Made by a program: the position numbers and the translations under genes
Shown: in pieces, positions 43,722 through 51,922 of the stretch
Layout of the letters: each line of letters begins with the position of its first letter
Position numbering within the stretch: the first letter of the stretch is position 1
The notes under the pieces: generated by a model
Told to the model about the DNA's origin: nothing
What the model saw: only the letters and a program-made list of their open reading frames with translations
Database searches by the model: none
From: Rhodococcus maanshanensis NBRC 100610
GTDB lineage: Bacteria; Actinomycetota; Actinomycetes; Mycobacteriales; Mycobacteriaceae
DNA: 64,000 nt
NCBI RefSeq assembly: GCF_001894865.1
Contig: NZ_BCXA01000005.1
Location: 1 to 64,000, forward strand
Direction: 5' to 3'

Positions 43722-44927
43722 GTGACAGAGCAAGAACAGTCGAAGCGGATCGTCGGACCGGATTACCTGGTGGCGGGCCGCTACCGACTGCGCTCCAAGC
43801 TGGGCAGCGGAGGCATGGGCGCGGTCTGGCTGGCACAGGACACGCTGCTGCACCGCGAGGTCGCCATCAAGCAGGTCACCTCGACGGCCGGACTGACCGA
43901 GGAGGCCGCGCAGGAGATCCGGTCGCGAGCCATGCGCGAGGGCCGGATCGCGGCGAAGCTCTCGCACGACCACGCGATCGCCATGTACGACGTCGCGCTC
44001 GAGCACGGCGACCCGTGGCTGGTCATGGAGTACCTGCCATCACGCAGCCTGGCCCAGGCCCTCAACGTCACCGAGACGCTGCCGCCGCTCCAGGTCGCGC
44101 AGATCGGGGCACAGGTGGCCGACGCCCTTGTCGACGCGCACGCGGCTGGCATCGTGCACCGCGACATCAAGCCCGGCAACATCCTCATCGCCGACCGAGG
44201 TCGCGCGGCGGGCACGGTGAAGGTCAGCGACTTCGGGATCTCCAGGGCAAAGAGCGACACCGCCCCCGCCCAGACCGGCGTGATCACCGGCACCCCGGCC
44301 TATTTCGCCCCTGAGGTCGCGCGCGGGGGCGATCCGAGCGAGGCCTCGGACGTGTTCTCGCTCGGTGCCACGCTGTACACGGCCACCGAGGGGCAGCCGC
44401 CGTTCGGCATCGACGAGGACTCCATCGCGCTGTTGCACCGGGTGGCGAGGGCGGAGATCATGCGGCCGGTCAAGAGCGCCGAGATCACCGACGCGCTGCT
44501 GCACATGCTCGAACCGGACCCAACCCGCAGGCCGACCATGAGCGAGGCCCGCGACCTGCTCGCCTCGCTCGCGGCGGGCACCGGTGGCAACCTCGCCTAC
44601 GTCCTCGATGCACCGCTGTTGGAGGCCGACGGCACGGTTCCGTTCTGGGCCAGGCGCGGCGCCGCGGGCGGGCAGGTGCGCCGCTCGAACCGGCTGCCCA
44701 CCAGCACCATCGCCGGCCTGCCCGCGGTGGACCAGAACGTCCCGCTCGGCAATGTCCCCCGTCCCGGCCCCCGGGTGCCAGGGCCGCCGAGCCTGGCCGT
44801 GAACCCGTCGGCCCCTGCACCCTCGCGCCGATCCGTCCCCGCCCCGCCGATGGCGCTCGTGCTGACGCTCATCGCGATCGCCGCCATCGCCGTCGTCGTC
44901 CTGACCGTCGTCCTGTTCAGCATGTGA
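43722..44927 (+). CDS. Eukaryotic-type Ser/Thr protein kinase
   Basis: This 401-aa membrane kinase has a P-loop LGSGGMGAVW, VAIKQV lysine, HRDIKPGNIL catalytic loop, SDFGIS, and ITGTPAYFAPEVARGG activation segment. A proline-rich linker of about 90 residues is followed by a C-terminal membrane helix (ALVLTLIAIAAIAVVVLTVV) with almost no extracellular part, so it has no obvious ligand domain. TAACCT lies 7 nt before GTG 43722 (leaderless). It converges on the envelope-stress response regulator. Confidence 0.9.
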   Translation: MTEQEQSKRIVGPDYLVAGRYRLRSKLGSGGMGAVWLAQDTLLHREVAIKQVTSTAGLTEEAAQEIRSRAMREGRIAAKLSHDHAIAMYDVALEHGDPWLVMEYLPSRSLAQALNVTETLPPLQVAQIGAQVADALVDAHAAGIVHRDIKPGNILIADRGRAAGTVKVSDFGISRAKSDTAPAQTGVITGTPAYFAPEVARGGDPSEASDVFSLGATLYTATEGQPPFGIDEDSIALLHRVARAEIMRPVKSAEITDALLHMLEPDPTRRPTMSEARDLLASLAAGTGGNLAYVLDAPLLEADGTVPFWARRGAAGGQVRRSNRLPTSTIAGLPAVDQNVPLGNVPRPGPRVPGPPSLAVNPSAPAPSRRSVPAPPMALVLTLIAIAAIAVVVLTVVLFSM

Positions 44928-44954
44928 CCGGTCGGTCGCCGGCAACGCCCCGAT

Positions 44955-45611
44955 TCAGTCGATCTGACGCCGGTGCGCCCACCGGGTGAGCGCATTCCGG
45001 TTGGACTGCTGGGTCTTTCGCAGCACGTTCGAGGCGTGGGTCTCGACCGTCTTCACCGAGATCACCAGGTCCTCGGCGATCTCGCGGTAGGTGTACCCAC
45101 GGGCGAGCAGCCGCAGCACCTCCAGCTCACGCGGGGTCAGCGAGTCCAGTTCGGGATCGAGCGGCGGCTCGGGGGCGGCGGACCTCCCCGTGAAGGAGTC
45201 GAGCACGAAGCCCGCCAGCCGGGGTCCGAACACCGCGTCGCCACCGGCCACCCGGCGCACCCCGTCGGCGAGCTCGGATCCGGAGATGGTCTTGGTGACG
45301 TAGCCACGCGCGCCCGCCCGGATCACCGCGATGACGTCCTCCGCCGCATCGGACACGCTCAGCGCCAGGCACACCGGCCCGGCCGCGATGCCACCGAGCA
45401 CGGCCACCCCGCCGCCGTCCGGCATGTGCACGTCCAGGAGCACCACATCGGGGGTCGTGGCGTTGATGCCTGCGATCGCCTCGGCCACCCCGCCCGCCTC
45501 ACCGACGACCTCGATGTCCGGTTCCGATCCGAGCTCGGCCCGCACCCCGGACCTGAACACGGCATGGTCGTCGACCAGGAATACGCGATACGCGGCGGTG
45601 GGGGTGCTCAC
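44955..45611 (-). CDS. NarL/LuxR-type response regulator of the PspC system
   Basis: This 218-aa protein has a receiver domain (VFLVDDHAVFRSGVRAEL, phospho-Asp in VVLLDVHMPDG) and a LuxR HTH (LTPRELEVLRLLARGYTYRE, IAEDLVISVKTVETHASNVL). The GTG start overlaps the kinase stop (GTGA), so the pair is translationally coupled. It resembles LiaR/MacR regulators and probably binds the element found before both pspC genes. Confidence 0.9.
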   Translation of the reverse strand: MSTPTAAYRVFLVDDHAVFRSGVRAELGSEPDIEVVGEAGGVAEAIAGINATTPDVVLLDVHMPDGGGVAVLGGIAAGPVCLALSVSDAAEDVIAVIRAGARGYVTKTISGSELADGVRRVAGGDAVFGPRLAGFVLDSFTGRSAAPEPPLDPELDSLTPRELEVLRLLARGYTYREIAEDLVISVKTVETHASNVLRKTQQSNRNALTRWAHRRQID

Positions 45612-46981
45612 CTGGGCTGCTCCTCGGGATGGGACTTGGGATCGGACTCGGGCTTGATCTCGGGATGCGGCGTCAGCTGTCGCGACCACTCTAGAACAGC
45701 GGCCTCCTCCGCAGTCGGCCCGGCGCCTTCGTCGCTCGCAGGCCCGTCGTGCCCATTGCCGTTGCGGGGCATCTGAATCCGCACCTCGGTGCCGCGCCCC
45801 ACCGTTGACCGCACCTCCACCTCGCCGCCACGGCGCTCGATCCTGGCCCTGATCGACTTGGCCAGACCCTGCCGGTCCTCCGGCACCGCCTCCACGTCGA
45901 AACCGGTACCGCGGTCGCGCACGAACACATTGACCTCGTCGGCCTCCGCCTCGGCGAACAGGTCGACATTCGTCTCGCCGGAATGCTTGGCGGCGTTGAC
46001 CAGGGCCTCACGGGTGGCGCCGAGCAACGCCGTGATGCTCTCCTTCGACAGTCCCGACTCGGCCGGGTCCACGTCGAGCCGGACATCCCCGACGGTGACC
46101 GGGCGCACCGTGATGCCGTGCTGGTCCTCGACCTCACCCGCGATGGTCCGCAGCGCCTCCGCCAGGCTGGCGTGCGCGGCCTCCCCGCCGTCGAACAGCC
46201 ACTTGCGCAGCTCGCGTTCCTGGCCGCGCGCGAGCCGCATGACCTCCTGGGGCCGGTCGGCCTGCTTCTGGATCAGTGCCAGTGTCTGCAGCACCGAATC
46301 GTGCAGGTGCGAGGCGATCTCCTCGCGCTCCTCGTTCCTGATCCGGGCGGCGCGCTCGTCGGCCAGGTCCCGCCACATCCGCAGCCACAGCGGCACGGTC
46401 AGCAGCCCGGCCCCGATCAGCGTCACCACCACGGCCAGCAGCGACGACCTCAGCGAGTCCAGGTCGACCCGCGCGATCACCACAACGCCGAGCCCGATCA
46501 CGATGAGGGTGGCGCCGCCGAGCACCCGCGCCCAGGTCAGCACCGTCGGCCGCTGAGGCAGCCCGAGCGCCGAACGCGGCCCGCCCGAATCGAATTCGCG
46601 CCACACCAGCGCCGCACCGACGGCAACCACGATCACCGGGACGATCATCGAGGCCGCGCTGCCGCTCAGCAGCCACGTCAGTCCCGCCGAGAGCGCAAGA
46701 CCGATCACCGCGAGCCCGAAGGCGCGTCGGCGCTCGACGGGACTCGGCCGCTCGGTGTCCGAGCCGGGCGGGGTGAAGATCCACAACAGCCCGTACGCGA
46801 CGACGCCCGCTCCCGCCAGCGCGGCGAGGAACACGAACGCCACCCGCACCTTGAGGACGTCGATGCCGAGATGATCGGCGATCCCGCCCGCGACACCGCC
46901 GACCACCCGACCGCCGACACGGCGCTCGAGACGGGGGTAGGGCACCTCACCAGTGGGGAGGGCACGCGGGACCGGCTGCAC
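45608..46981 (-). CDS. PspC-domain sensor histidine kinase
   Basis: The 457-aa kinase starts with a PspC domain (GGRVVGGVAGGIADHLGIDV) and about five membrane helices, then a HisKA_3 dimerisation motif (SHLHDSVLQTLALIQ) and an HATPase domain (EALVNAAKHSGE, VRDRGTGFDVEAV). It is an intramembrane-type sensor with no large external loop, as in LiaS/VraS/MacS. It should sense envelope damage together with the two other PspC proteins. GTG start; divergent from the pspC-toastrack gene. Confidence 0.9.
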   Translation of the reverse strand: MQPVPRALPTGEVPYPRLERRVGGRVVGGVAGGIADHLGIDVLKVRVAFVFLAALAGAGVVAYGLLWIFTPPGSDTERPSPVERRRAFGLAVIGLALSAGLTWLLSGSAASMIVPVIVVAVGAALVWREFDSGGPRSALGLPQRPTVLTWARVLGGATLIVIGLGVVVIARVDLDSLRSSLLAVVVTLIGAGLLTVPLWLRMWRDLADERAARIRNEEREEIASHLHDSVLQTLALIQKQADRPQEVMRLARGQERELRKWLFDGGEAAHASLAEALRTIAGEVEDQHGITVRPVTVGDVRLDVDPAESGLSKESITALLGATREALVNAAKHSGETNVDLFAEAEADEVNVFVRDRGTGFDVEAVPEDRQGLAKSIRARIERRGGEVEVRSTVGRGTEVRIQMPRNGNGHDGPASDEGAGPTAEEAAVLEWSRQLTPHPEIKPESDPKSHPEEQPR

Positions 46982-47042
46982 AACATCGATGGTGGCACGC
47001 CGACCACCGGGCGCGCATCAGGGTCCGACCCTGAACCGGCCG

Positions 47043-47092
47043 CGGACACCCCGACGCCGTCCGCGGTGAAAGATCAGGGTTTCTCCCGATAG
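47043..47092. promoter_or_regulatory. Shared envelope-stress promoter element, copy 1
   Basis: GGACACCCCGA…TCCGCG is followed by GAAAGATCAGGGTTTCTCCC and GATAG. This whole block is repeated upstream of the second pspC gene (49671-49718). The last 25 nt agree in 20 positions. It contains a partial inverted repeat, ATCAGG-N6-CCCGAT. It sits between the divergent kinase and pspC genes. Confidence 0.6.
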
Positions 47093-47125
47093 GCACGGCG
47101 GCATGCGCCGACGACGATTGTCATC

Positions 47126-48532
47126 ATGAGCAATCCGAGCTTCCAGGAACAGCTGCACGAGTTGTGGCGCACCCGCCCGGTGCGGTTGCCCAGGCAGGGG
47201 CCGATCGCGGGCGTCGCCGCTGGTATCGGCCATCGCTACCGCGTGGATCCCGTGCTGGTCCGGGTCGCCTTCGCGGTGTCGACCATCTTCGGCGGGGTCG
47301 GCATCGTCCTCTACCTCGCCGGCTGGCTGCTGCTCCCCCAGGCGGGCGACCAGACGTCCGCGGCGGAGTCGCTCGTCGGCCGGGGGCACAGCTCGGAGTC
47401 CGGCACCAAGACGGTGGTGCTCGCGGTCGCACTGATCATCGCGCTCAGCACGCTCGGTCCCGTCGGCGTCGGGCTGGGCGGCTCCGGCCTGATCAGCCTC
47501 GCGCTGATGCTCGGCGGCCTGTGGCTGCTCTACCAGCGCACACCGGTGCCGCCCGCGCTGCCCGCGGACATCTATCCCCCGACCGGCTACGCAGGCGCGA
47601 TGTTCCCGCCGACCACGTTCCCGGCGACCACCTTCCCGGCGTCCGCGCCATACTCGGTCGGTCCGTACACGACGCTGCCGCAGACCTACGAGCCCTCGAC
47701 GCCGCCCACCGCCCCCACACCGGAGCAGGCAGCGGCGGCGGCGGCCGAGCCCGCCGCGTCTCCGGCTCCGGCTCCCTCGGACACGGCTACCACGACCGGT
47801 CCGGGTACCGGCGCTGCTACTGCTACCGGCACGGCTACGGGCGGCGTCACGAGCGACGTCCCCCAACCCCCGGCCTGGGACCCGCTCGGCGTCGCCCCCT
47901 TCGCGTGGGACCTGCCCGAGCCAACCCCTCCCGCACCGCCCACACTCCCGAAGCCACCGAAGTCCCGGCTGACCACCACGGTGCTCGGCCTCGCCATCAT
48001 CGCGGCCGCGGCCACCTGGGCGGTGAGCTCGGCCACCGGCTCGGAGTGGCTCTCCCCCGCACGGATCGGGGCCGTCGCCCTCGCGGTGATCGGCGTCGGC
48101 ATGCTCATCGGGGCCTTCCTGCGGAGGGGCTACGGACTGCTCGTGGTGACCGGGCCGCTGATCGGATTCGTGCTGCTGGCCTCGCTGATCGGACCGGTCG
48201 ACTGGGACGGCAAGAACATGGGTGACATCAAGTGGACGCCAACAGCCGCCGACCTCCAACCCGAATACTCGGGCCAGTTCGGGGATTTCACCCTCGACCT
48301 CACCGGCGTCGAACTCACCGGGGACAAGACGGTGGACGTGGAGATGAACGCGGGCAGCATGACGGTTCTGGTTCCCCAGAACATGGACGTCAAGAACAAC
48401 TGCTCGATCGCGTTCGGGGAGACGAACTGCCTTCCCGAAGGAATCGACGGCGGGGCCAACGGAGTCGGCGGCCCCGTGCTGACACTCAACATGGACGGAA
48501 CGTTCGGAGAGATGCGGGTGGATCGTGGCTGA
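47126..48532 (+). CDS. PspC-toastrack membrane protein (LiaF-like)
   Basis: This is a 468-aa protein. An N-terminal PspC domain (GPIAGVAAGIGHRYRVDPVL) is followed by two hydrophobic segments, a long proline/threonine/alanine-rich region (residues about 150-290), two or three more membrane helices, and a C-terminal beta-rich toastrack/LiaF-like domain (SGQFGDFTLDLTGVEL … MNAGSMTVLVPQNMDV). Such proteins regulate the partner kinase and sense envelope stress. Confidence 0.83.
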   Translation: MSNPSFQEQLHELWRTRPVRLPRQGPIAGVAAGIGHRYRVDPVLVRVAFAVSTIFGGVGIVLYLAGWLLLPQAGDQTSAAESLVGRGHSSESGTKTVVLAVALIIALSTLGPVGVGLGGSGLISLALMLGGLWLLYQRTPVPPALPADIYPPTGYAGAMFPPTTFPATTFPASAPYSVGPYTTLPQTYEPSTPPTAPTPEQAAAAAAEPAASPAPAPSDTATTTGPGTGAATATGTATGGVTSDVPQPPAWDPLGVAPFAWDLPEPTPPAPPTLPKPPKSRLTTTVLGLAIIAAAATWAVSSATGSEWLSPARIGAVALAVIGVGMLIGAFLRRGYGLLVVTGPLIGFVLLASLIGPVDWDGKNMGDIKWTPTAADLQPEYSGQFGDFTLDLTGVELTGDKTVDVEMNAGSMTVLVPQNMDVKNNCSIAFGETNCLPEGIDGGANGVGGPVLTLNMDGTFGEMRVDRG

Positions 48533-48740
48533 GAACACCGAAAGCACAGGCAAGGCGGGGCGCCGCCCCTCGGCGCTGCTCCTGCTCTCGGGCCTGGTCG
48601 CGCTGCTGGTCAGCGTGGGGGCCCTGATCGGACCGGGGAGCTTCGAATCCCTTGGCGACGCCCAGTTCCGGTGGATCGTCGTGCTCGCCGCGGTGGTGGT
48701 CGGAGTGATCCTGGTCTTCGCCCCCGGCCGCCGGAAATAG
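48525..48740 (+). CDS. Small two-helix membrane protein
   Basis: This 71-aa protein has two hydrophobic segments (ALLLLSGLVALLVSVGALIG and WIVVLAAVVVGVILVFAPG). The GTG start overlaps the pspC stop by 8 bp and its stop overlaps the next GTG, so it is in the same operon. Function is unknown. Confidence 0.78.
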   Translation: MAENTESTGKAGRRPSALLLLSGLVALLVSVGALIGPGSFESLGDAQFRWIVVLAAVVVGVILVFAPGRRK

Positions 48741-49669
48741 TGCTGACGATCCCCGACTCCTACGGCGCCCGGGTGCGGTCGTACGCCCCGGACGCCGAGG
48801 AGTGGTTGCGGCGACTACCCGGACTGATCACGAGACTGCTGGACGAGTGGGGGCTCACCAGGGACGGATCCCGGCTCTGGCACGGCAACGTCGCCGTCGT
48901 GATCCCGGTCCTGCTGCCCGACCACACGCCAGCCGCACTGAAGGTGTCGTACCCGAGCCCAGAGTCCGCGATGGAGTCGGCGGCGCTCGCGCGCTGGGAC
49001 GGCAGGGGCGCGGTCCGCATGCTGCGCGCGGACCCCGACGAACAGGCGATCCTGCTCGAACGCCTGGATCCGACCCGGTCACTGCTGAGCGTGCCGGTGC
49101 CGCAATCGATCCCGATCTGGGGTGAGCTGATGCGCGGACTGTCGAGCGTCTCGTCGGGGGACGACTTCGACACGCTGGCGGACCTGGCCGCGCGCTGGGA
49201 GACGGAACTACCGGAGCTGTGGCGGCGGCTCGGCAGGCCCTGCCCGCAGTGGCTCATCGAGGACGCCGTCGCCGTGTGCCGGGAGCAGGCGGGCAGTCCG
49301 GTGCTGGTCCACACGGACCTGCATTTCGAGAACGTCCTCGCCTGCCGCGACGACTGGCGGGCCATCGACCCCAAACCCCTGTCCGCGGTCGGCGAGTTCG
49401 CAGTCGCGCCGATGCTGTGGAATCGCTTGGCGGACTTGGACGGCCGGCGGGGCGCGGGCCTGCGGGCACGCTGTGACGACCTCGCCGACTCCGCCGGCCT
49501 CGACAGGGAGCTGTCGCGGCGATGGTCGATCGCCCGCGAGGTGGAGAACCACCTCGACTACCTGCGCAACGGCGAGATCGCGGACGCGCAGCGTTCGTTG
49601 TGGGTCGCGACCGCGCTGTCCGGTCGCGAGGACCCCGGCGTCGACCCGGCCGCACTCGCCACACCCTGA
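48740..49669 (+). CDS. Aminoglycoside phosphotransferase-like kinase (APH_6_hur type)
   Basis: This 309-aa protein has the APH fold: ALKVSYPSPESAMESAALAR with the ATP-binding lysine, ILLERLDPTRSLL hinge, catalytic VLVHTDLHFENVLA and metal-binding AIDPKPLSAVGEF. This pattern is that of streptomycin/hydroxyurea phosphotransferases (APH(6)-type). The GTG start overlaps the preceding stop. Its place inside a PspC operon is unusual and suggests a cell-envelope kinase or intrinsic resistance. Substrate is not shown. Confidence 0.8.
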   Translation: MLTIPDSYGARVRSYAPDAEEWLRRLPGLITRLLDEWGLTRDGSRLWHGNVAVVIPVLLPDHTPAALKVSYPSPESAMESAALARWDGRGAVRMLRADPDEQAILLERLDPTRSLLSVPVPQSIPIWGELMRGLSSVSSGDDFDTLADLAARWETELPELWRRLGRPCPQWLIEDAVAVCREQAGSPVLVHTDLHFENVLACRDDWRAIDPKPLSAVGEFAVAPMLWNRLADLDGRRGAGLRARCDDLADSAGLDRELSRRWSIAREVENHLDYLRNGEIADAQRSLWVATALSGREDPGVDPAALATP

Positions 49670-49670
49670 G

Positions 49671-49718
49671 CCGGACACCCCGAGTCCGCGCGCGAAAGAT
49701 CGGGGTCCTTCCCGATGG
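49671..49718. promoter_or_regulatory. Shared envelope-stress promoter element, copy 2
   Basis: CGGACACCCCGA…TCCGCG is followed by GAAAGATCGGGGTCCTTCCC and GATGG. It contains ATCGGG-N6-CCCGAT as a perfect inverted repeat. It matches 47043-47092, lies 34 bp before the second pspC gene and is the likely binding site of the response regulator. Confidence 0.6.
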
Positions 49719-49751
49719 TGCGGACCGGGGCGGGCCGAAAGGATTGATCAC

Positions 49752-50156
49752 ATGACCACGAACGAGACCGCAACGCCGAAAAGCTCCTTCCTCCAGGACC
49801 TTCCGCAGCGCCTACCCGATGAGGGAATGATCGCGGGCGTCAGCGCCGGCATCGCGCGCCGACTGAACGTGAGCACGTCGAGCGTCCGGCTGGCGCTGCT
49901 GCTCTCGCTGCTGTTCGCGGGCGCAGGCGTCCCCGTCTACCTCGCCGCCTGGCTGCTCATGCGAGAGCCGAACGAGACCAGGTCGATGGGTGAGTCGCTG
50001 CTCAGCACGGATGCCGGCGAATCCAGGACCATGGCGATCGTGCTGGCCGCCGCGACCGTCATCACCGCGGTCGGCTGCGCCCTCCCGGTGGGCGCGGGTC
50101 TACTGGGCATGGTCGCGCTGGTCGGCGGCTACCTGTACCTCGACGGCCGGAAATGA
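49752..50156 (+). CDS. PspC-domain membrane protein 2
   Basis: This 134-aa protein has a PspC domain (EGMIAGVSAGIARRLNVSTS), a membrane segment (LALLLSLLFAGAGVPVYLAA), and a second hydrophobic pair near the C-terminus. The ribosome site AAAGGA precedes the ATG. It is controlled by the shared promoter element. A strong hairpin follows. Confidence 0.83.
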   Translation: MTTNETATPKSSFLQDLPQRLPDEGMIAGVSAGIARRLNVSTSSVRLALLLSLLFAGAGVPVYLAAWLLMREPNETRSMGESLLSTDAGESRTMAIVLAAATVITAVGCALPVGAGLLGMVALVGGYLYLDGRK

Positions 50157-50157
50157 C

Positions 50158-50199
50158 TGTGCGCGTGTTGCACCCCGATCGGGGTGCAACACGCGCACA
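50158..50199. terminator. 19-bp hairpin with GATC loop
   Basis: The left arm (50158-50176, beginning TGTGCGCGTG) is the exact complement of the right arm (50181-50199, ending ACGCGCACA). It separates the converging pspC and guaA genes and probably terminates both. Confidence 0.85.
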
Positions 50200-50214
50200 G
50201 GGCGGCGGAGCCGC

Positions 50215-51801
50215 CTACTCCCACTCGATGGTGCCCGGCGGCTTGCTGGTCACGTCCAGCACCACCCGGTTCACCTCGGCCACCTCGTTGGTGATGCGGG
50301 TGGAGATCCGCTCGAGCACTTCGTATGGCAGCCGCGTCCAGTCCGCGGTCATGGCGTCCTCGCTGGAGACCGGGCGCAGCACGATCGGGTGGCCGTAGGT
50401 GCGGCCGTCGCCCTGAACACCGACACTGCGCACATCGGCGAGCAGCACCACCGGGCACTGCCAGATCTGACCGTCCAGGCCCGCGGCCGTCAGCTCTTCG
50501 CGCGCAATCGAATCCGCCTGCCGCAGCGTCTCCAAGCGGTCCTGGTCGACCGCGCCGACGATGCGGATCGCGAGGCCGGGGCCGGGGAACGGCTGCCGAG
50601 CGACGATCTCCTCCGGCAGGCCGAGCGCGCGGCCCACCGCACGGACCTCGTCCTTGAACAGCAGCCGCAGCGGCTCGACCAGCTTGAACTGCAGGTCCTC
50701 GGGCAGGCCACCGACGTTGTGGTGACTCTTGATGTTCGCGGTGCCGGTGCCGCCACCGGACTCGACAACGTCGGGATACAGGGTGCCCTGGACCAGGAAG
50801 TCGACGGTCTCACCGTGCGCGGCGCTCTCGCCGAGCACCTCGGACACCGCGCCCTCGAAGCTGCGGATGAACTCGCGGCCGATGATCTTGCGCTTGGTCT
50901 CCGGATCGGAGACGCCCTCGAGCTCGCCGAGGAAGGTGTCGACCGCGTCGACGGTGATCAGCTTCGCGCCGGTCGCGGCCACGAAATCCTGCTGGACCTG
51001 CTCGCGCTCGCCCGCCCGCAACAGGCCGTGGTCGACGAACACACAGGTGAGCTTGTCCCCGATCGCGCGCTGGACGAGCGCCGCCGCCACGGCGGAGTCG
51101 ACGCCGCCGGACAGCCCGCAGATCGCCTGTCCGTCGCCGACCTGCTCGCGGACCTGCTCGATCAGCGACTCGGCGATGTTCGCGGCGGTCCAGGTGCCCG
51201 GGATGCCCGCGATCTCGTGCAGGAAGCGGCTGAGCACCTGCTGGCCGTGCGGGGAATGCAGCACCTCGGGGTGGTACTGGACGCCCGCGAGGCGCCGGGC
51301 GCGGTCCTCGAACGCGGCGACCGGGGCGCCCGCGCTGGTCGCGGTCACCTCGAAGCCCTTGGGCGCATCGGTGACCGCGTCGCCGTGGCTCATCCACACC
51401 GGCTGGGTGGTGGGCAGGCCCTCGTGCAGCACGCCGCCGTCCACGCTGAGCTGGGTGCGTCCGTACTCGCGGGTTCCGGTGTGGGTGACGGTGCCACCGA
51501 GGGCACCGGCCATCGCCTGGAATCCGTAGCAGATGCCGAACACCGGGATGTCGTGGTCGAAGAGCCGGGCGTCCAGCTGCGGGGCGCCGTCCTCGTACAC
51601 GCTCGACGGTCCGCCGGAGAGGATCACCGCGAGCGGCTTGCGCTCGACGATCTCCTCGATGGTCGCCGTGTGCGGGACCACCTCCGAGTAGACGTTCGCC
51701 TCCCGCACCCGGCGAGCGATCAGCTGCGCGTACTGCGCCCCGAAATCGACGACGAGTACGGGTTGCTGCTGAGCGGGGCCGGAGTGCTGGGTATCTGCCA
51801 C
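50215..51801 (-). CDS. guaA: GMP synthase (glutamine-hydrolysing) GuaA
   Basis: This 528-aa enzyme aminates XMP to GMP. It has a class I glutamine amidotransferase domain (catalytic Cys in [12 protein letters not shown], His/Glu in [12 protein letters not shown]), an ATP-pyrophosphatase domain ([15 protein letters not shown]) and a C-terminal dimerisation domain ending [12 protein letters not shown] 51801 lies 6 nt after TAGACT, so the mRNA is probably leaderless. Confidence 0.97.
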   Translation of the reverse strand: MADTQHSGPAQQQPVLVVDFGAQYAQLIARRVREANVYSEVVPHTATIEEIVERKPLAVILSGGPSSVYEDGAPQLDARLFDHDIPVFGICYGFQAMAGALGGTVTHTGTREYGRTQLSVDGGVLHEGLPTTQPVWMSHGDAVTDAPKGFEVTATSAGAPVAAFEDRARRLAGVQYHPEVLHSPHGQQVLSRFLHEIAGIPGTWTAANIAESLIEQVREQVGDGQAICGLSGGVDSAVAAALVQRAIGDKLTCVFVDHGLLRAGEREQVQQDFVAATGAKLITVDAVDTFLGELEGVSDPETKRKIIGREFIRSFEGAVSEVLGESAAHGETVDFLVQGTLYPDVVESGGGTGTANIKSHHNVGGLPEDLQFKLVEPLRLLFKDEVRAVGRALGLPEEIVARQPFPGPGLAIRIVGAVDQDRLETLRQADSIAREELTAAGLDGQIWQCPVVLLADVRSVGVQGDGRTYGHPIVLRPVSSEDAMTADWTRLPYEVLERISTRITNEVAEVNRVVLDVTSKPPGTIEWE

Positions 51802-51873
51802 GTGGCCAGTCTAATCGGCCCAGCTCCCCCGCCCCGCGCACCCCATCGCCTGCTCCACCTGCCCCGGGATGCA

Positions 51874-51906
51874 GGAAGCCCCCGACCGCTGTGGTCGGGG
51901 GCTTCC
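51874..51906. terminator. 14-bp hairpin terminator after choD
   Basis: GGAAGCCCCCGACC pairs exactly with GGTCGGGGGCTTCC around GCTGT. It lies 17 bp past the stop of the GMC oxidoreductase. Confidence 0.8.
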
Positions 51907-51922
51907 CGGAGTCGAACCGTGG

